From the NCBI RefSeq assembly GCF_963259705.1, contig NC_081847.1:70887754-70951753 (forward strand): DNA of 64,000 bases, in the 5' to 3' direction. Under the pieces are notes generated by a model, which saw only the letters and a program-made list of their open reading frames with translations, was not told the origin of the DNA and ran no database searches. Below are positions 23,796-34,593 of this stretch, in pieces; the first letter of the stretch is position 1, and every line of letters starts with the position of its first letter. The stretch is from Myotis daubentonii (Eukaryota; Chordata; Mammalia; Chiroptera; Vespertilionidae). Both the position numbers and the translations under genes were made by a program.

Positions 23796-24089
23796 ATGAT
23801 TCCAGGTGCTTCTACCTCCCAGAAGCACACCCAGGCCTGCATCTCCTAAACTCTAGGGGTCCCCACAAGATGTGCAACCAGGGGAGCAATGGGCAGCAGC
23901 AGCTCATCCCGGGCTCACCCCCTGAACCTGTCTCCAAGGCTCCCTTTTCTCTGCCTTCCCAGTGAGCCAAAGCAGCCCTGCCTAGGCTCTCCTGCTGCTG
24001 CTTCTGTCCTAACCCTCCCTTGTTTACCGTCCACAGCTTCAACAAACATAACTCTCCCAGGAGTGAATCCATGTGCAAGAAATGACAAT
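23795..24089 (+). repeat. Fragment of the same LTR family as 35.6-36.5 kb
   Basis: The core (ctcctaaactct, gcaaccaggggagcaatgg, ccaaagcagcc) matches 35970-36110 at roughly 80 percent by eye. A Ves SINE sits upstream, and the younger solo LTR has inserted at its 3' side. Confidence 0.5.
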
Positions 24090-24095
24090 AACAGC

Positions 24096-24622
24096 TGTCA
24101 GGGCCAGCCTGACAGGGTTGAGCCGGGCTGAGGCAGGGAGGTGGGAATTGAGAAAAGAAAGAAAGACAGGAAAGCGGGGTCAGGAGGACCCCAGTTCTCT
24201 CGATGAACTGAAGCGAGTTTATTAGCTATACAATCCTATTTATACACAACACACTGAATAGGAGGGCTGTCAAGAGGAATGTATTCTTTGTTCCTATAAA
24301 TCTCTAAGGGAGAGACACAGCAGAAGGACAAGTTCTCAGTACAGCATATCTCAGTAAATAGTTACAGACTTCTTTGTAAGCTATGAGAGGCTGTTCTCAT
24401 TCTACAAATGTTGCTCTCATTCTACTGATAATCGCCATTCAGTAAATAGTTACAGACTTCTTTGTAAGCTATGAGAGGCTGTTCTCATTCTACAAATGTT
24501 GCTCTCATTCTACTGATAATCGCCATCCAAACAAGTCTGGAAAAACTGTGTGGGAAAGGGTCCCAGCCTTGCTAGCCCCTACAGGTGCAAGGACCTTGCC
24601 AGCTTACATCTGGCCCCCAACA
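24096..24622 (-). repeat. Solo LTR (class II ERV) with 6-bp target duplication
   Basis: The 527-bp element begins TGTCAGGGCC and ends CCCCCAACA on the + strand, and is flanked by the identical hexamer aacagc (24090-24095 and 24623-24628). A 6-bp duplication and TG...CA ends fit a class II ERV LTR. Orientation is minus: reversed AATAAA at 24218-24223, a TATA-like element near 24236-24245 and a pyrimidine-rich U5. No internal viral sequence remains, so it is a recombined solo LTR. It sits inside an older LTR fragment. Confidence 0.88.
24351..24526 (-). repeat. 88-bp tandem duplication in the LTR U3
   Basis: Two adjacent 88-bp copies, 24351-24438 and 24439-24526, look identical. They lie in the U3 part of the solo LTR, where retroviral enhancers are often duplicated. 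Confidence 0.95.
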
Positions 24623-24834
24623 AACAGCCAACCCTCACACACGTCCACACACTGCCCCACACTTGAGGCCAAAACATTCTGAACAAAATAATCTCAGTTT
24701 AGCCCCGGAACTCCTTTGGTGGCCAAAGCCTAACTTGAACAGATGTATGAATATTCAGACATTAATCTCTGCATAAATATGAATGAGTCTAGTTACTGGG
24801 AGGCTAACCCAGACCCCACTGCTATTATTTAACA

Positions 24835-25191
24835 CTAGAGGCCCAATGCACGAAATTCATGCACTTGGTGGGTGGGGCGGCCCTCAGCCCAGCCTGTGCC
24901 CTCTTGCAGTCCAGGAGCCCTCAGGGGATGTCCACGGGGAGCGGGCCTAAGCCAGCAGTCGGACATCCGTAGCGTTGTTGCGGAGGCAGGAGAGGCTCCC
25001 ACCACTGCTGCTGCGCTCGCCAGATGTGAGCCTGGCTTCTGGCTGAGCAGCACGCCCCCTGTGGGAGTGCACTGACCACCAGGGGGCAGCTCCTGCATTG
25101 AGCATCTGCCCCCTGGTGGTCAGTGCGTATCATAGTGACCAGTTGTTCCACAGTTTGGTTGATTTGCATATTAGCCTTTTATTATATAGGC
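24835..25191 (-). mobile_element. HeliBat-type Helitron, non-autonomous
   Basis: Reversed copy: CTAG at 24835-24838, then aggcccaatgcacg and the terminal palindrome, and the AT-rich 5' end (ttttattatatagg) at about 25190. Typical internal words are accaccagggggcag and gatttgcatatta. The final base of the expected 5' GA is changed. Confidence 0.9.
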
Positions 25192-25639
25192 TATGGCATT
25201 TGCTTTCTAAAACCCCCAAACTCTCAAAATCCCACAGCTCATGAGGGATCCCAAGACATCGGGGTTTTAGGTAAGGGATCATAGCCTGAATATATTCTAA
25301 GTGCTTTACATCTGTTAACTCACTCGGTTCTTACAATAAACCTATGGGGTACAACTTCTTATTCATCCTCCCATTTTATAGGTAAGGAAACAGAGGCAGA
25401 AGGAGGTGAGGTGACTTGCTTCCAGCTGGTGGGTGTTGGAGCTGGGGTTCAGGCCCAGGCACCTTGCTAAGCGAGGTGGGGGTGGTAGGGTAGGGGTTAA
25501 ACAGCACAGAATTATCATTTTAAGCTGCCTTTGCAACATGGACATGCCCAGGAGGGTATGTTAGAAGCCAGCCTGTCGTGACAGGCCCTCTCCTAGGGTG
25601 ACCAGCCTGGTTTGACGGGAACTATCCTGGCTTTGTGGA

Positions 25640-26292
25640 AAGGCAGTTAGACGACATGAGCAGGCAAGAAAGCCCTGGGTGCCTAGCAAAGGACAATGGT
25701 AGGGTGAGACCTCACCCCCAGGGTGCCCTTTCCCCCCCTAGCTGGTCATGGACCCCCTAACTTTTCCTCCCTAGAGATAACATCTAGGCCTCAGTAGTAT
25801 TTCAGCTCCAAGCCCAGAAAAGCAGCAAAACCAGACAAGCAAGCCCAAGGCTGACTCAGGACCAGCCACATTGGATAATGACCCTCTGCCCTGGCGCCGG
25901 CCAACCAATCAGCGGAGACTTAAACTCGAAAGGACACACCTGGGAAGTGGCAGAGTCTTCTATTAAGATCTTCCCCTGGGCCCTCCCCTAAAATCTCCGC
26001 CCTAAGAACCCTTAGGACAGAGGGCCCAGCACCTTCCCGTTCCCCTCCTCATCCCGCAGGGGAGTCACCTTACCTTCCTCACTTCGAAGCTCCAAGAGCC
26101 CTTCCTTTGCCTCTGCCACTTCTTTCCTAAGTCCATTTCTTCTATGAATTACTTCTTCCTCTTCTGTGATTTTCTAAATAAAAGTTCCCTTACAGTTTGA
26201 GTCTTGGCCCTGAATTCTTTCCCAGCCAGAACTCGAGAACCGAGGTTGCTGATCCCCTGGAGCTGCTCCCGCCGCCCACAAGAGTTTTGTCA
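25640..26292 (+). repeat. ERV1-like LTR
   Basis: Plus-oriented LTR-like sequence with a CCAAT box (aaccaatcag, about 25904), a pyrimidine-rich tract, AATAAA at 26177-26182 and an R/U5-like segment (gagtcttggccctg) ending near gttttgtca at 26292. The left edge is uncertain. It resembles parts of the LTR near 35.6-36.5 kb. Confidence 0.55.
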
Positions 26293-26299
26293 CGGGAAG

Positions 26300-27016
26300 T
26301 CCTGCACCCCAGCAAGTTTCTCACCCCCCACCCCAGGAAGGCAGGCAGCCTGGAAACGGGACCATGTGCCTCTCCCCTGAGCATCGTGAGCGCCCAGCCC
26401 ACTGAGGACCGGGATCCGGGATCTGAAGAAGCACATAGTTCGCACAGCACGGCTTCTCAGCGTCAGGATCTCCTGCAGGCCCCTGACCAAGACACGGGAG
26501 GAGATGCTGGCTGTGTCGCTTTCACCGAGCGGCCGTGTGTCTGTGCCCAGCCCGGCAGCTGCTTAGAGCCAGGCGCCTGCTGGAGGGGTTTGCAAGGACA
26601 AGAGCGACCAACCAACCCCATGCGGCTTTGCCCTTGCGTGTTGACTTTGGACTCCATTGTAAACACGGTTGAATAGCCCCGTGCAGGGAAATTGGCTCTG
26701 ATATTCCAAGTTAGAAATGTCTGGCTCTCATCCTCAACTTCAAATTTTAACTCACAAAGCCCCAGACGGGAGACCTGACTTCTCAGGAATGATCCACACC
26801 AGGAACTCATATTCACCTGCCACAGGCCTGCCCAGTCCTGTCTGGGTGCAAAGAACCCTGAGGCAGGGCTGGGCACAGGAGGCGGGAGAGAAACATGCCT
26901 GGGCTCCCAGAGAGAGACACAGCCCGTGTGCTGAGGGTCCCAGGGGCTCCTGAGATGGTGAGGAAGGAGGGGTCAGGATGGGAATGCCGTACAATCCACA
27001 TAAACGCCAAGGGCTC
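26300..27016. other. Intergenic, possible ERV internal remnant
   Basis: This lies directly downstream of the ERV1-like LTR, where a primer site and leader would be. I see neither a clear primer site nor viral coding sequence. Confidence 0.35.
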
Positions 27017-27058
27017 CCCCCCAACCCCTCCCCCCCCACCCCCCCCCCCACCCCCCCG
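27017..27058. repeat. C-rich low-complexity tract
   Basis: C runs broken by single A or T bases. Confidence 0.9.
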
Positions 27059-27266
27059 TCAAGAACCCAGGTGGGAGGCTGCTGGTTTAAAATGGCCCAA
27101 ACACACTTATTTATCTCCACTGTTCTCTGAGATTCCAATGAAATGATATAAAGGCATTTTTTAAAATGCACATCTATCTACCAGGACAAAGAGAATATGT
27201 GAAGAAATAACAGCATATAAAAGGAGTCAACCAAATTCTGAAAGCTGGAAAGCAGATGGTGAGTGG

Positions 27267-28790
27267 GGACTGATTTAAAAAACCCAAGAAATTCAATACC
27301 AGACATCAAACTATATTACCAAGCCACGGTTCTCAAACCTACCTGGTACTGGCACAAGAACAGACATATAGACCAATGGAACAGAATAGAGGACCCAGAA
27401 AATGACCCAAGCCATTATACTCAATTAATATTTGACAGAGGAGGCAAGAGCATACAATGGAGTCAAAGCAGCCTCTTTAATAAATGGTGCTGGGAAATTT
27501 GGTCAGATACATGCAAAAAAATGAAACTAGATCACCAACTTACACCATACACAAAAACAAACTCAAAATGGCTTAAAGGACTTGAATGTAAGACGGGAAA
27601 CCATAAAAACCCTACAAGACTCCATAGGCAACAAAATTGTAGACATATGCCATAGCAATATCATTACAGACAGATCCTAGGGCAAGAGAGTCTAAAGAGA
27701 AAATAGATGAGTCTACATCAAAATTAAAAGCTTCTGCACAGCAAAAGAAACCATCAACAAAACAACAAGAAAGCCCACTGCGTGGGAAAACATATTTGCC
27801 AATGTTATCTCTGATAAGGGTTTAATCTCCAACTTTTACAGGGAACTCATACAACTTAACAAAAGGAAGATAAACAACCCAATAAAAAAAATGGGCAAAG
27901 GACCTAAGTAGACACTTTCTGAAAGAGGACATTCAGAAAGCCACGAGACATATGAAAACATGCTCAAAGTCACTAATCATCCGAGAGATGCAAATCAAAA
28001 CAACAATGAGGTACCACCTCACACCTGTCAGAATGGCTATCATCAACAACAAATGACAAGTGCTGGAGAGGATGTGGAGAAAAGGGAACCCTCCTTCACT
28101 GCTGGTGGGAATGCAAACTGGTGCAGCCACTGTGGAAAACAGTATGGAGTTTCCTCAAAAATTTAAAAATGGAACTCCCATTTGACCCAGTAATACCACA
28201 TCTAGGAATATATCCCAAGAAAACAGAAACACCAATCAGAAAGGATATATGCACCCCTATGTTCATAGCAGCACAATTTACAATAGCTAAGATTTGGAAA
28301 CAGCCTAAGTGCCCATCAGCAGATGAGTGGATTAGAAAACTATGGTATATCTACACGATGGAATACTATGCTGCTATAAAAAAAGAAGGAATTCTTACCA
28401 TTTGCAACAGCATGGATGGAACTGGAGAGCATTATGCTAAGTGAAATAAGCCAGGAAGTGAAAGAAAAACACCACATGATCTCACTCATTTATGGATAAT
28501 AAAGAACATTATAACCTGATGAGCAAGAGAAGCATCAAACAGACTGTCAAATTACAGCGGGAAGGCTGGGGAGTGTTGGAGGGGGTAAGAGATCAATCGA
28601 AGGACTTATATGCATGCATATAAGCATAACCAATGGACACAAGACACTGCGGGGGGGTGGGGGAGGTAAGGGCATGTGTGTGGGGGGGGGGAGGGGCGGC
28701 CGGGGGAAGGTCAATGGGGAAAAAAAGGAGACGTATGTACTACTATTTGTAATACTTTAAACAAGAAAATAAAATTTAAAAAACAAACAA
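27267..28790 (+). mobile_element. 5'-truncated L1 (3' end of ORF2 and 3' UTR)
   Basis: Plus-oriented L1. The frames around 27263-27655, 27960-28166 and 28121-28444 read as the C-terminal third of ORF2, ending in the usual MEYYAAIKK...WMDGTG block, but are separated by stops and frameshifts. The 3' UTR has a long G-rich tract at 28648-28706 and ends in an A-rich tail. A Ves SINE follows directly. It is the youngest-looking L1 in the window. Confidence 0.9.
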
Positions 28791-28796
28791 GAAATT

Positions 28797-29024
28797 GCCC
28801 AGCCAGTGTTGCTCAGTGGTTGAGCATGGACCTATGAACCAGGAGGTCACGGTTCAATTCCTGGTTCGATTCCGGTCAGGGCACATGCTCAGGCTGCAGG
28901 TTGAATCCCCAGTGGGACCTGCAGGTGGCAGCCAATCAATGATTCTCTCTCATCATTGATGTTTCTGTCTCTCCTCCCTCTCCCTTTCTCTCTGAAATCA
29001 ATACATTCTTTTTTGTTTTTAAAG
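28797..29024 (+). repeat. Ves SINE in the L1 tail
   Basis: Plus-oriented (gttgctcagtggttgagc, caggaggtcacggttcaatt, catcattgatgtttctg). Inserted directly behind the L1 poly(A). The gttcaattcctg and gttcgattccgg words form a partly duplicated B-box region. Confidence 0.9.
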
Positions 29025-29504
29025 AAAGAAACCCAATAAATTGAAACCTGAATGTTCAGGAGGAGCCATCAGATCCACAATTTAAGATCCTTAGAAAGAC
29101 TCAGGGATTGGAGAGGCCAGGAACCTCCCAAGACTGAGTTCGAGGCAGGACTGAAAATGGAAGGGCTGGTTGGTTGCCTATCTGGGAACAGCTGGCACAG
29201 GCAGGACATGACCCTCCCCACCACTGCAGAGGCTCACTCACGCAAGAGGCCGGAAGATGGAAATCGGAGATCACGCTCACCCATGGCTCAGCTCAGGGCC
29301 CGGAATAGCCAGGTCCTTAGGAAGCTGTTGCTATCATTGTTATATTCAGACGGCATCTTTCTGTCTTGTTCTCTTCATTTCTTAGTCAGAACGTTATGCG
29401 GCAGAAGAGAGGTGAATGGCAGAGTCTGGCTGCCTGTGACATCCCTCTGCCATCCACACACCCTTCTCACAAGCCAGGCTCTTCGATGTGGCAGAAATGG
29501 CTAG

Positions 29505-29940
29505 TTGCCTTCCAATATCTACTATCCACCTCCTCTATCTAGCTAAAAAAAAAAAAAGCTAGCTCCCTTGCTTTCCAGCCTTGAGGCATTTTCCAGTCTC
29601 CTTCGTAATTAGGTGTGGCCATGTGACTATATAAGTGGAATTTGTTGTGAGGAAATTGGGAAGTATCTTTAAAAGAAAAAAGCTAAAAAGAAGAAGGAGG
29701 AGGAGGAGAAGGAGAAGGAGGAGGAGGAGAAAGCTCTTCTTCTTCTACTCTGCTCTCTGGACAGTTGCTGTGATGGCCAGTGCTCCAGCAGCCATACTGT
29801 GCAGTGAGGGTAAGGGACATATATGAGGATGGCAGAGCAGAGAGATGGAGGGAACCATATTTATGGAGTTGCTATATCAGCCATACATTGCCCACCTCTG
29901 GACTTCTTTTGCATGACAGAGAAATAAACTTCTTTCTTCT
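29505..29940 (+). repeat. Unclassified interspersed repeat, copy 2
   Basis: gtgtggccatgtgactat, gccagtgctccagcagcc, gaggatggcagagcag and gagaaataaacttctt; diverged relative of 6500-6880. A GGA/GAA trinucleotide run (29690-29733) has expanded inside it. Confidence 0.5.
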
Positions 29941-29976
29941 TATTATTATTATTATTTTGCTACTATTATTTTAGGA

Positions 29977-30316
29977 CTAGAGGCCCAGTGCACAAGATTC
30001 GTGCATGGGGTGGGGTTGGGGGGTGGGATCAGGCCTAAGCCGGCAATCAGACATGCCTCTCGTAGTCTGGGGCTCTCGCAGTCCGGGACCCCTCGCTCCT
30101 TACTGCCTGCCTACAGTGGAGGTGGGAGAGGCCCCCGCCACCACCACTGCACTGCCAGCCGTGACCCTGGCTTCTGGCTGAGCGGTGCTCATCCTATGGG
30201 AGCACACTGACCAACAGGGAACACCTCTTGCTTTGAGCGTCTGCCTCCTGGTGGTCAGTGTGCATCACAGTTCTGCCATGTGGTCGATTTGCATATTAGG
30301 GTTTTATTAGATAGGA
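29977..30316 (-). mobile_element. HeliBat-type Helitron, non-autonomous
   Basis: Reversed copy from CTAG (29977-29980), with aggcccagtgcac, to the 5' end ttttattagatagga at 30316. Insertion lies in a TTA-rich host stretch. Confidence 0.9.
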
Positions 30317-30482
30317 TTTTGTGTTGTGTGCAACTGATCCTAGGCCTGTCTGATAAATGTGACATCTCTCCCTTCTACTCAGCTATCCTAGAAGATCAGA
30401 ATCAGCAGAGACCTTAGTTATTCTGGAGTCCACAGGGCCAGGGGCAAAACCTGGACCACATACACCTGGATAGGTCACCCCA

Positions 30483-30822
30483 TGAGCTAGGTATGGATGT
30501 GGGTTATCCCTAAGCTAGGTATGGATGTGGGTTATCCCTAAGCTAGGTATGGATGTGGGTTATCCCTAAGCTAGGTATGGATGTGGGTTATCCCTAAGCT
30601 AGGTATGGATGTGGGTTATCCCTAAGCTAGGTATGGATGTGGGTTATCCCTAAGCTAGGTATGGATGTGGGTTATCCCTAAGCTAGGTATGGATGTGGGT
30701 TATCCCTAAGCTAGGTATGGATGTGGGTTATCCCTAAGCTAGGTATGGATGTGGATTATCCTATGAGTTAGGCATGTCTATGTGTTAACCTATGAGCTTG
30801 GTATTATATGTGTTATCCCCGC
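30483..30822. repeat. 28-bp minisatellite, ten near-identical copies plus decayed ends
   Basis: The unit begins ctaggtatggatgtgggt and ends tatccctaag. Copies start every 28 bp from 30487 to 30739. The first nine are virtually identical and the tenth has one substitution; two strongly diverged copies follow to about 30822. Confidence 0.97.
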
Positions 30823-32117
30823 TTAACAGATGAGGAATTTGAGGCTCAGAGAACTTGTCCCAGGTCACAGACTCCAAACTGTCTGCATTCCATGCTTACT
30901 CTGTCAGCATTTGCGTTTGCAACCCTTGATTTCCCAACCACTTGCCAGGAGGTTTGCAGAGGAAAACAACAGAACAAAGAGGAAGACCTACTTGCTGACC
31001 TTTGTCATATTGTCGCACATCGGTGGCGCTGACTCCCTGCTGCACCGGGAGCAAACCAACTGGCGAGCGGGGGTTTTCTCCACACCCTCGGTGCCTGGTG
31101 CAGGGCCAGCCTCGGGAGCTGTGTGCTGAGTGAATGAAGTGACCCACCTTTAGGTGGTGCAAACTCAGGGGCGCGTGCCTGCCCAGGGCTCTGCCCGCAG
31201 ACCTGGCCACTGTCCGACCTTCCGTGCTTTCTCCTGGATACTGACAGAGGTCAAGAGTACAGGCGCTGAGGTCTGGCTTATTCACACCCACATTCCTGCT
31301 TCATCTCTCACTAGCCGTGATCACTTGAGCCTTGGTTTCTTCACCAGGGAATGGGGCTGATCATGGTGCCTCCCAGGGCTGCTGGGAGGACTAGATGAGA
31401 TCATGCAAATCCCTTCTCCTGGTGACCAACTTGAGCAGTAGCAGCTGTTACTGTGACACATACTCTGTATGCGTGTGCGGGGTGGGGACGGAATAATTTG
31501 CCCGTGTCTTAAAATCCTTTTCCTTATGCATTGACTTGCCCTCCCTTGACCCAATGCAGCCTGAGCCCTGCACGGGACTGGACACAGGTCACGCTCAGGT
31601 GAAGGCTTCCCATATATCTCAGGAGCTGAATTGCCCAATGACATTCTTCATCCCAACAACACATAACAAGCTCCTGCTCTCCACCAGGCCTGGGTCAGGA
31701 CTGGAGATCAGGGATCATCGGACCCTGTCTTATCTTTGAAGACCATCTACTGACTGGCACGGTTAGACAAGGGACATGACTCTCCGATACACAGAAGATG
31801 ATGACACTAGATTTTTTTTTTTTAGGAAGGATTATGTGAGAGTTAGAATTCCTGTGTTAGAATTTGAGAATGTATCTCTCCCGTCTTCACATGTGAATAA
31901 TGCTGTGTGGATGATGCGTTGAAAAGCATCTCTCTCCATTCCTCCTCCAACTCTGTAGATATTGGCCCACTGTGTACTGGTGTGGAGAAGTTCAAGACCA
32001 GCCTGCGTCACCCAGGGTCCTGGCAGGAACCAGGTGACGCACTCAAACTGCGTAATTGAGGAGAGTTGAATAAAGGACTTATTTACAGTTGTCAAATGGA
32101 TAAGATCTGGGGATCTC
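30823..32117. other. Intergenic, MIR only
   Basis: A diverged MIR-like start (cagatgaggaatttgagg at 30829) and the MIR at 31265. Nothing else is recognised. Confidence 0.5.
31265..31460 (+). repeat. MIR SINE
   Basis: ctgaggtctggcttattc, gagccttggtttcttcacc, ggaatggggctgatcatgg and gctgggaggactagatgaga. Confidence 0.75.
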
Positions 32118-32302
32118 ACGTACAACATGGTGACTGGTATAGTGGGTTGATAACACTATTGTATAATTAAAATGTGCTAAGAGCAGAACTGCAGTGTTTG
32201 TACCCCCTCCCAAAAGAGGTAAATATGTGAGGTGATGGGTGTGTTAACTCGATGGGGAAATCCTTCCGCAATGTACACACATGCCAAGTCATCACATTGT
32301 AG
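32118..32302 (+). mobile_element. L1 3' UTR fragment
   Basis: Blocks such as acatggtgactggtatag, gtgctaagagcag, aaagaggtaaatatgtgagg and gtgatgggtgtgttaa fit an old L1 3' UTR. The calponin pseudogene begins where it stops. Confidence 0.6.
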
Positions 32303-33485
32303 TTGAGCTCCATGCAGTTCAACAAGGGGTTCTCCTACGGGCTTTCGGCGAGGTCAAGAACTGGCTCCTGTCCAAACAGGACCGGCAGGAGGAGGCGGAG
32401 CTCTGCAGCTGGATGGAGGGACTCACGGGCCTGTCTGTGGGTCCCAACTTCCGGAAGGGTCTGAAGGATGGAATGATCCTATGCACACTCGTGAGTAAGC
32501 TCCCGCCCAGCTCAGCCCCCACAACCAACCGCTCCATGCAACCTGGCACCAGCTAGCAAACCTCTCCAACTTCATCTAGACCACGGTCAGCTCCGGCACG
32601 AACTCCGTGGACCTGTTCGAGCTCAGGACCTTGAGAGTGGAAACGTGAAGCAGGTGCAGGTGTCTCGTCTGGCTCTGCAGAGTGGCGTGGACATCGGCAT
32701 CAAGTGCTCGGAGAAGCAGCGATGGAACTCCGATGACGCCACCATGAAGGCGGGCCAGTGCGTCATTGGGCTCCAGATGGGCACCAACAGTGTGCCAGCC
32801 GGTCAGGAAGACAGCATATGGCACGAGAAGACATCTGCGTGGCCCAAGAACCATAGCCTGCCACCCATGGGCCGTGCATCCTCAGCCTGCAAATGGGCAC
32901 CAACAAGAGTGCCAGCAGGTGGGCACGATGGCTCCCAGGACCCAGGGGCACGTTTGTGACGCCAAGCTGGGGACCAACAACTGTGACAACTCTCCTGTCT
33001 CTGCAGATGGGCTACACGCAGGGTGCCAACCAGAAGAGCCAGGTCTCTGGCCTGGGCTGGCAGGTATATGACCCCAAGTGCTTCCCACCAGGCCCAGTGC
33101 TGACAGAGCCGGCAACTGCCCAAGCCCAGGGAAGGCCCTGGAATGCCCCCCTGCAGGCTACAGAGGTCCCCCTTGCAGGGTGTCTCCCCACATCATTGCC
33201 CATCTGGGATTTGGGGTTTTCTGTGTTTTCATCTTGTTTCTTTATGTGTTCAAATGCTTGCAGCTGAGGGTCTGTGAAGGCCAGCCCAGGCATGTGGAGC
33301 AGGAGTCACTGCCACGCACACCCAGGCAGCAAACTTCCCAGCAGCCTCTGGGGGAAGCTGTTTGGGGAAGAGGCCCATGGCGGGAGGGGAACTGGCCCCA
33401 AGCTTTCAGTTGCTTCGTCCTCTTTCCTTTTCTCTGCTTATCAGCTTGTGGTTTCTGTACCCACAGAAGTTTCAGGCAATTTTAA
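32303..33485 (+). pseudogene. CNN2: Processed pseudogene of calponin 2
   Basis: An intronless copy of a calponin mRNA. Recognisable pieces in order are the N-terminal QFNKGFSYGLSA (about 32315), a calponin-homology segment with GLTGLSVGP and GLKDGMILCTL (32420-32490), QSGVDIGIK and EKQ (about 32680), then calponin repeats with CVIGLQMGTN (32760), a decayed second copy (32885) and LQMGYTQGANQ (32998). An acidic tail and a long 3' UTR-like stretch follow. The wording of the repeats and tail fits CNN2 better than CNN1 or CNN3. Several frameshifts, an in-frame TGA near 32647 and a deletion between the CH domain and the repeats make it non-functional. No poly(A) tail is seen; a DNA transposon begins immediately after it. 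Confidence 0.88.
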
Positions 33486-33493
33486 CAAAAGTA

Positions 33494-33972
33494 CAGTAGA
33501 ACCTCATTTCTCGAACTTAATTCTGTTCGAAAACTGAATAATTTTTTCCCATTAAAATAATGTAAATCGAATGAATCCGTTCCAGGCATCCGAGTGAATC
33601 CGTTCCAGGTGCCCTGTTTCAACCTTTCACATATACAGTACATGCCTATTGTACTGTTTAATCTATAAATAGACACGTAAAAACGAAAAGGACATGAAAT
33701 GAAAATTTAACAAAAAGGAAAGGAAATGTTCAGTACAAAGTGAAAACTTAACAATAATTATAAGCAGCAGCAAAAGCAAAAAAACACAAAAATATTCACA
33801 GCACATATCCTGAGATTTTAGCAGTGGTAAACTGACTCATATTCGCGGTTCTCTCCTTTGTTTGTCACCTGAGAGATGGGTGACTGATCATACGGCATCA
33901 GCATGAAAGGGTTGTCAGGTTGAGAAGCGAAGTGTTCAAGGTGGGAGACGTTGGAGTAATGAGGTTCCACTG
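33494..33972. mobile_element. Tigger-like (TA-target) DNA transposon, non-autonomous
   Basis: Ends cagtagaacctcatt and aatgaggttccactg are inverted copies with one mismatch. TA precedes the left end; the right flank is TG. The 479-bp interior has no transposase. It starts directly after the CNN2 pseudogene. Confidence 0.8.
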
Positions 33973-34593
33973 TGATTGGGGCGGGGATGGGGGATATTAA
34001 CCAGCACTTCTATTATCTACTGCTGCCTGACAGCCTATCCCAAGACTTAATGACTTCAATTAACAGCCGTTCTATTACATTATTTCTGCAGGTCAGGAAT
34101 GTGGGGTGGGGTCAGGCGGCTGCTGTTCTGGTCCAACATGGCTTCGCTAACGTGTCTGGTCTCTTGGTGGGGGTGGCGGGAGGGCCGCGCTCAGCTGGGC
34201 AGCCCAGGGAGGGACTGCATGTGGATTCTCCAGTGGGGACTTCTCACATTGCGACTCGGGGTTCCCAGAGAGAATGTTCGAGAGGCCCCAGCGGAAGCGG
34301 CAAGGCTTCTTATGACCTAGACTCAAAGTCCAGAAATGTCATGTTCACCGCAGCCTATCAGGCAAACAAGTTACTCTTCCAGCCCAGGTAGAAAAGGAGG
34401 AAGATTAGACTCCCTGTCACAGTGGAAGGAAAAGCAAAGAACGTGTGTCACCTTGAATGGACCAGCACGCATCCAGGTTGGCCAGGGTGTGAGGACTGTG
34501 CTGAAAAGTGAAGGGACTGATGTTGGAGAGGAACTTGAATGTCATGGCAGGGGCTGGGGAGGCAGCAATAAGGTAGAGAATGAAGGTTCTAAG

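Noticed and set aside
30483..30822. Regularly spaced repeats resembling a CRISPR array
   Set aside because: The 28-bp units are directly adjacent without unique spacers, and the genome is mammalian.
32281..32556. Functional calponin exon
   Set aside because: No splice sites; the copy is intronless, with frameshifts and an in-frame stop.
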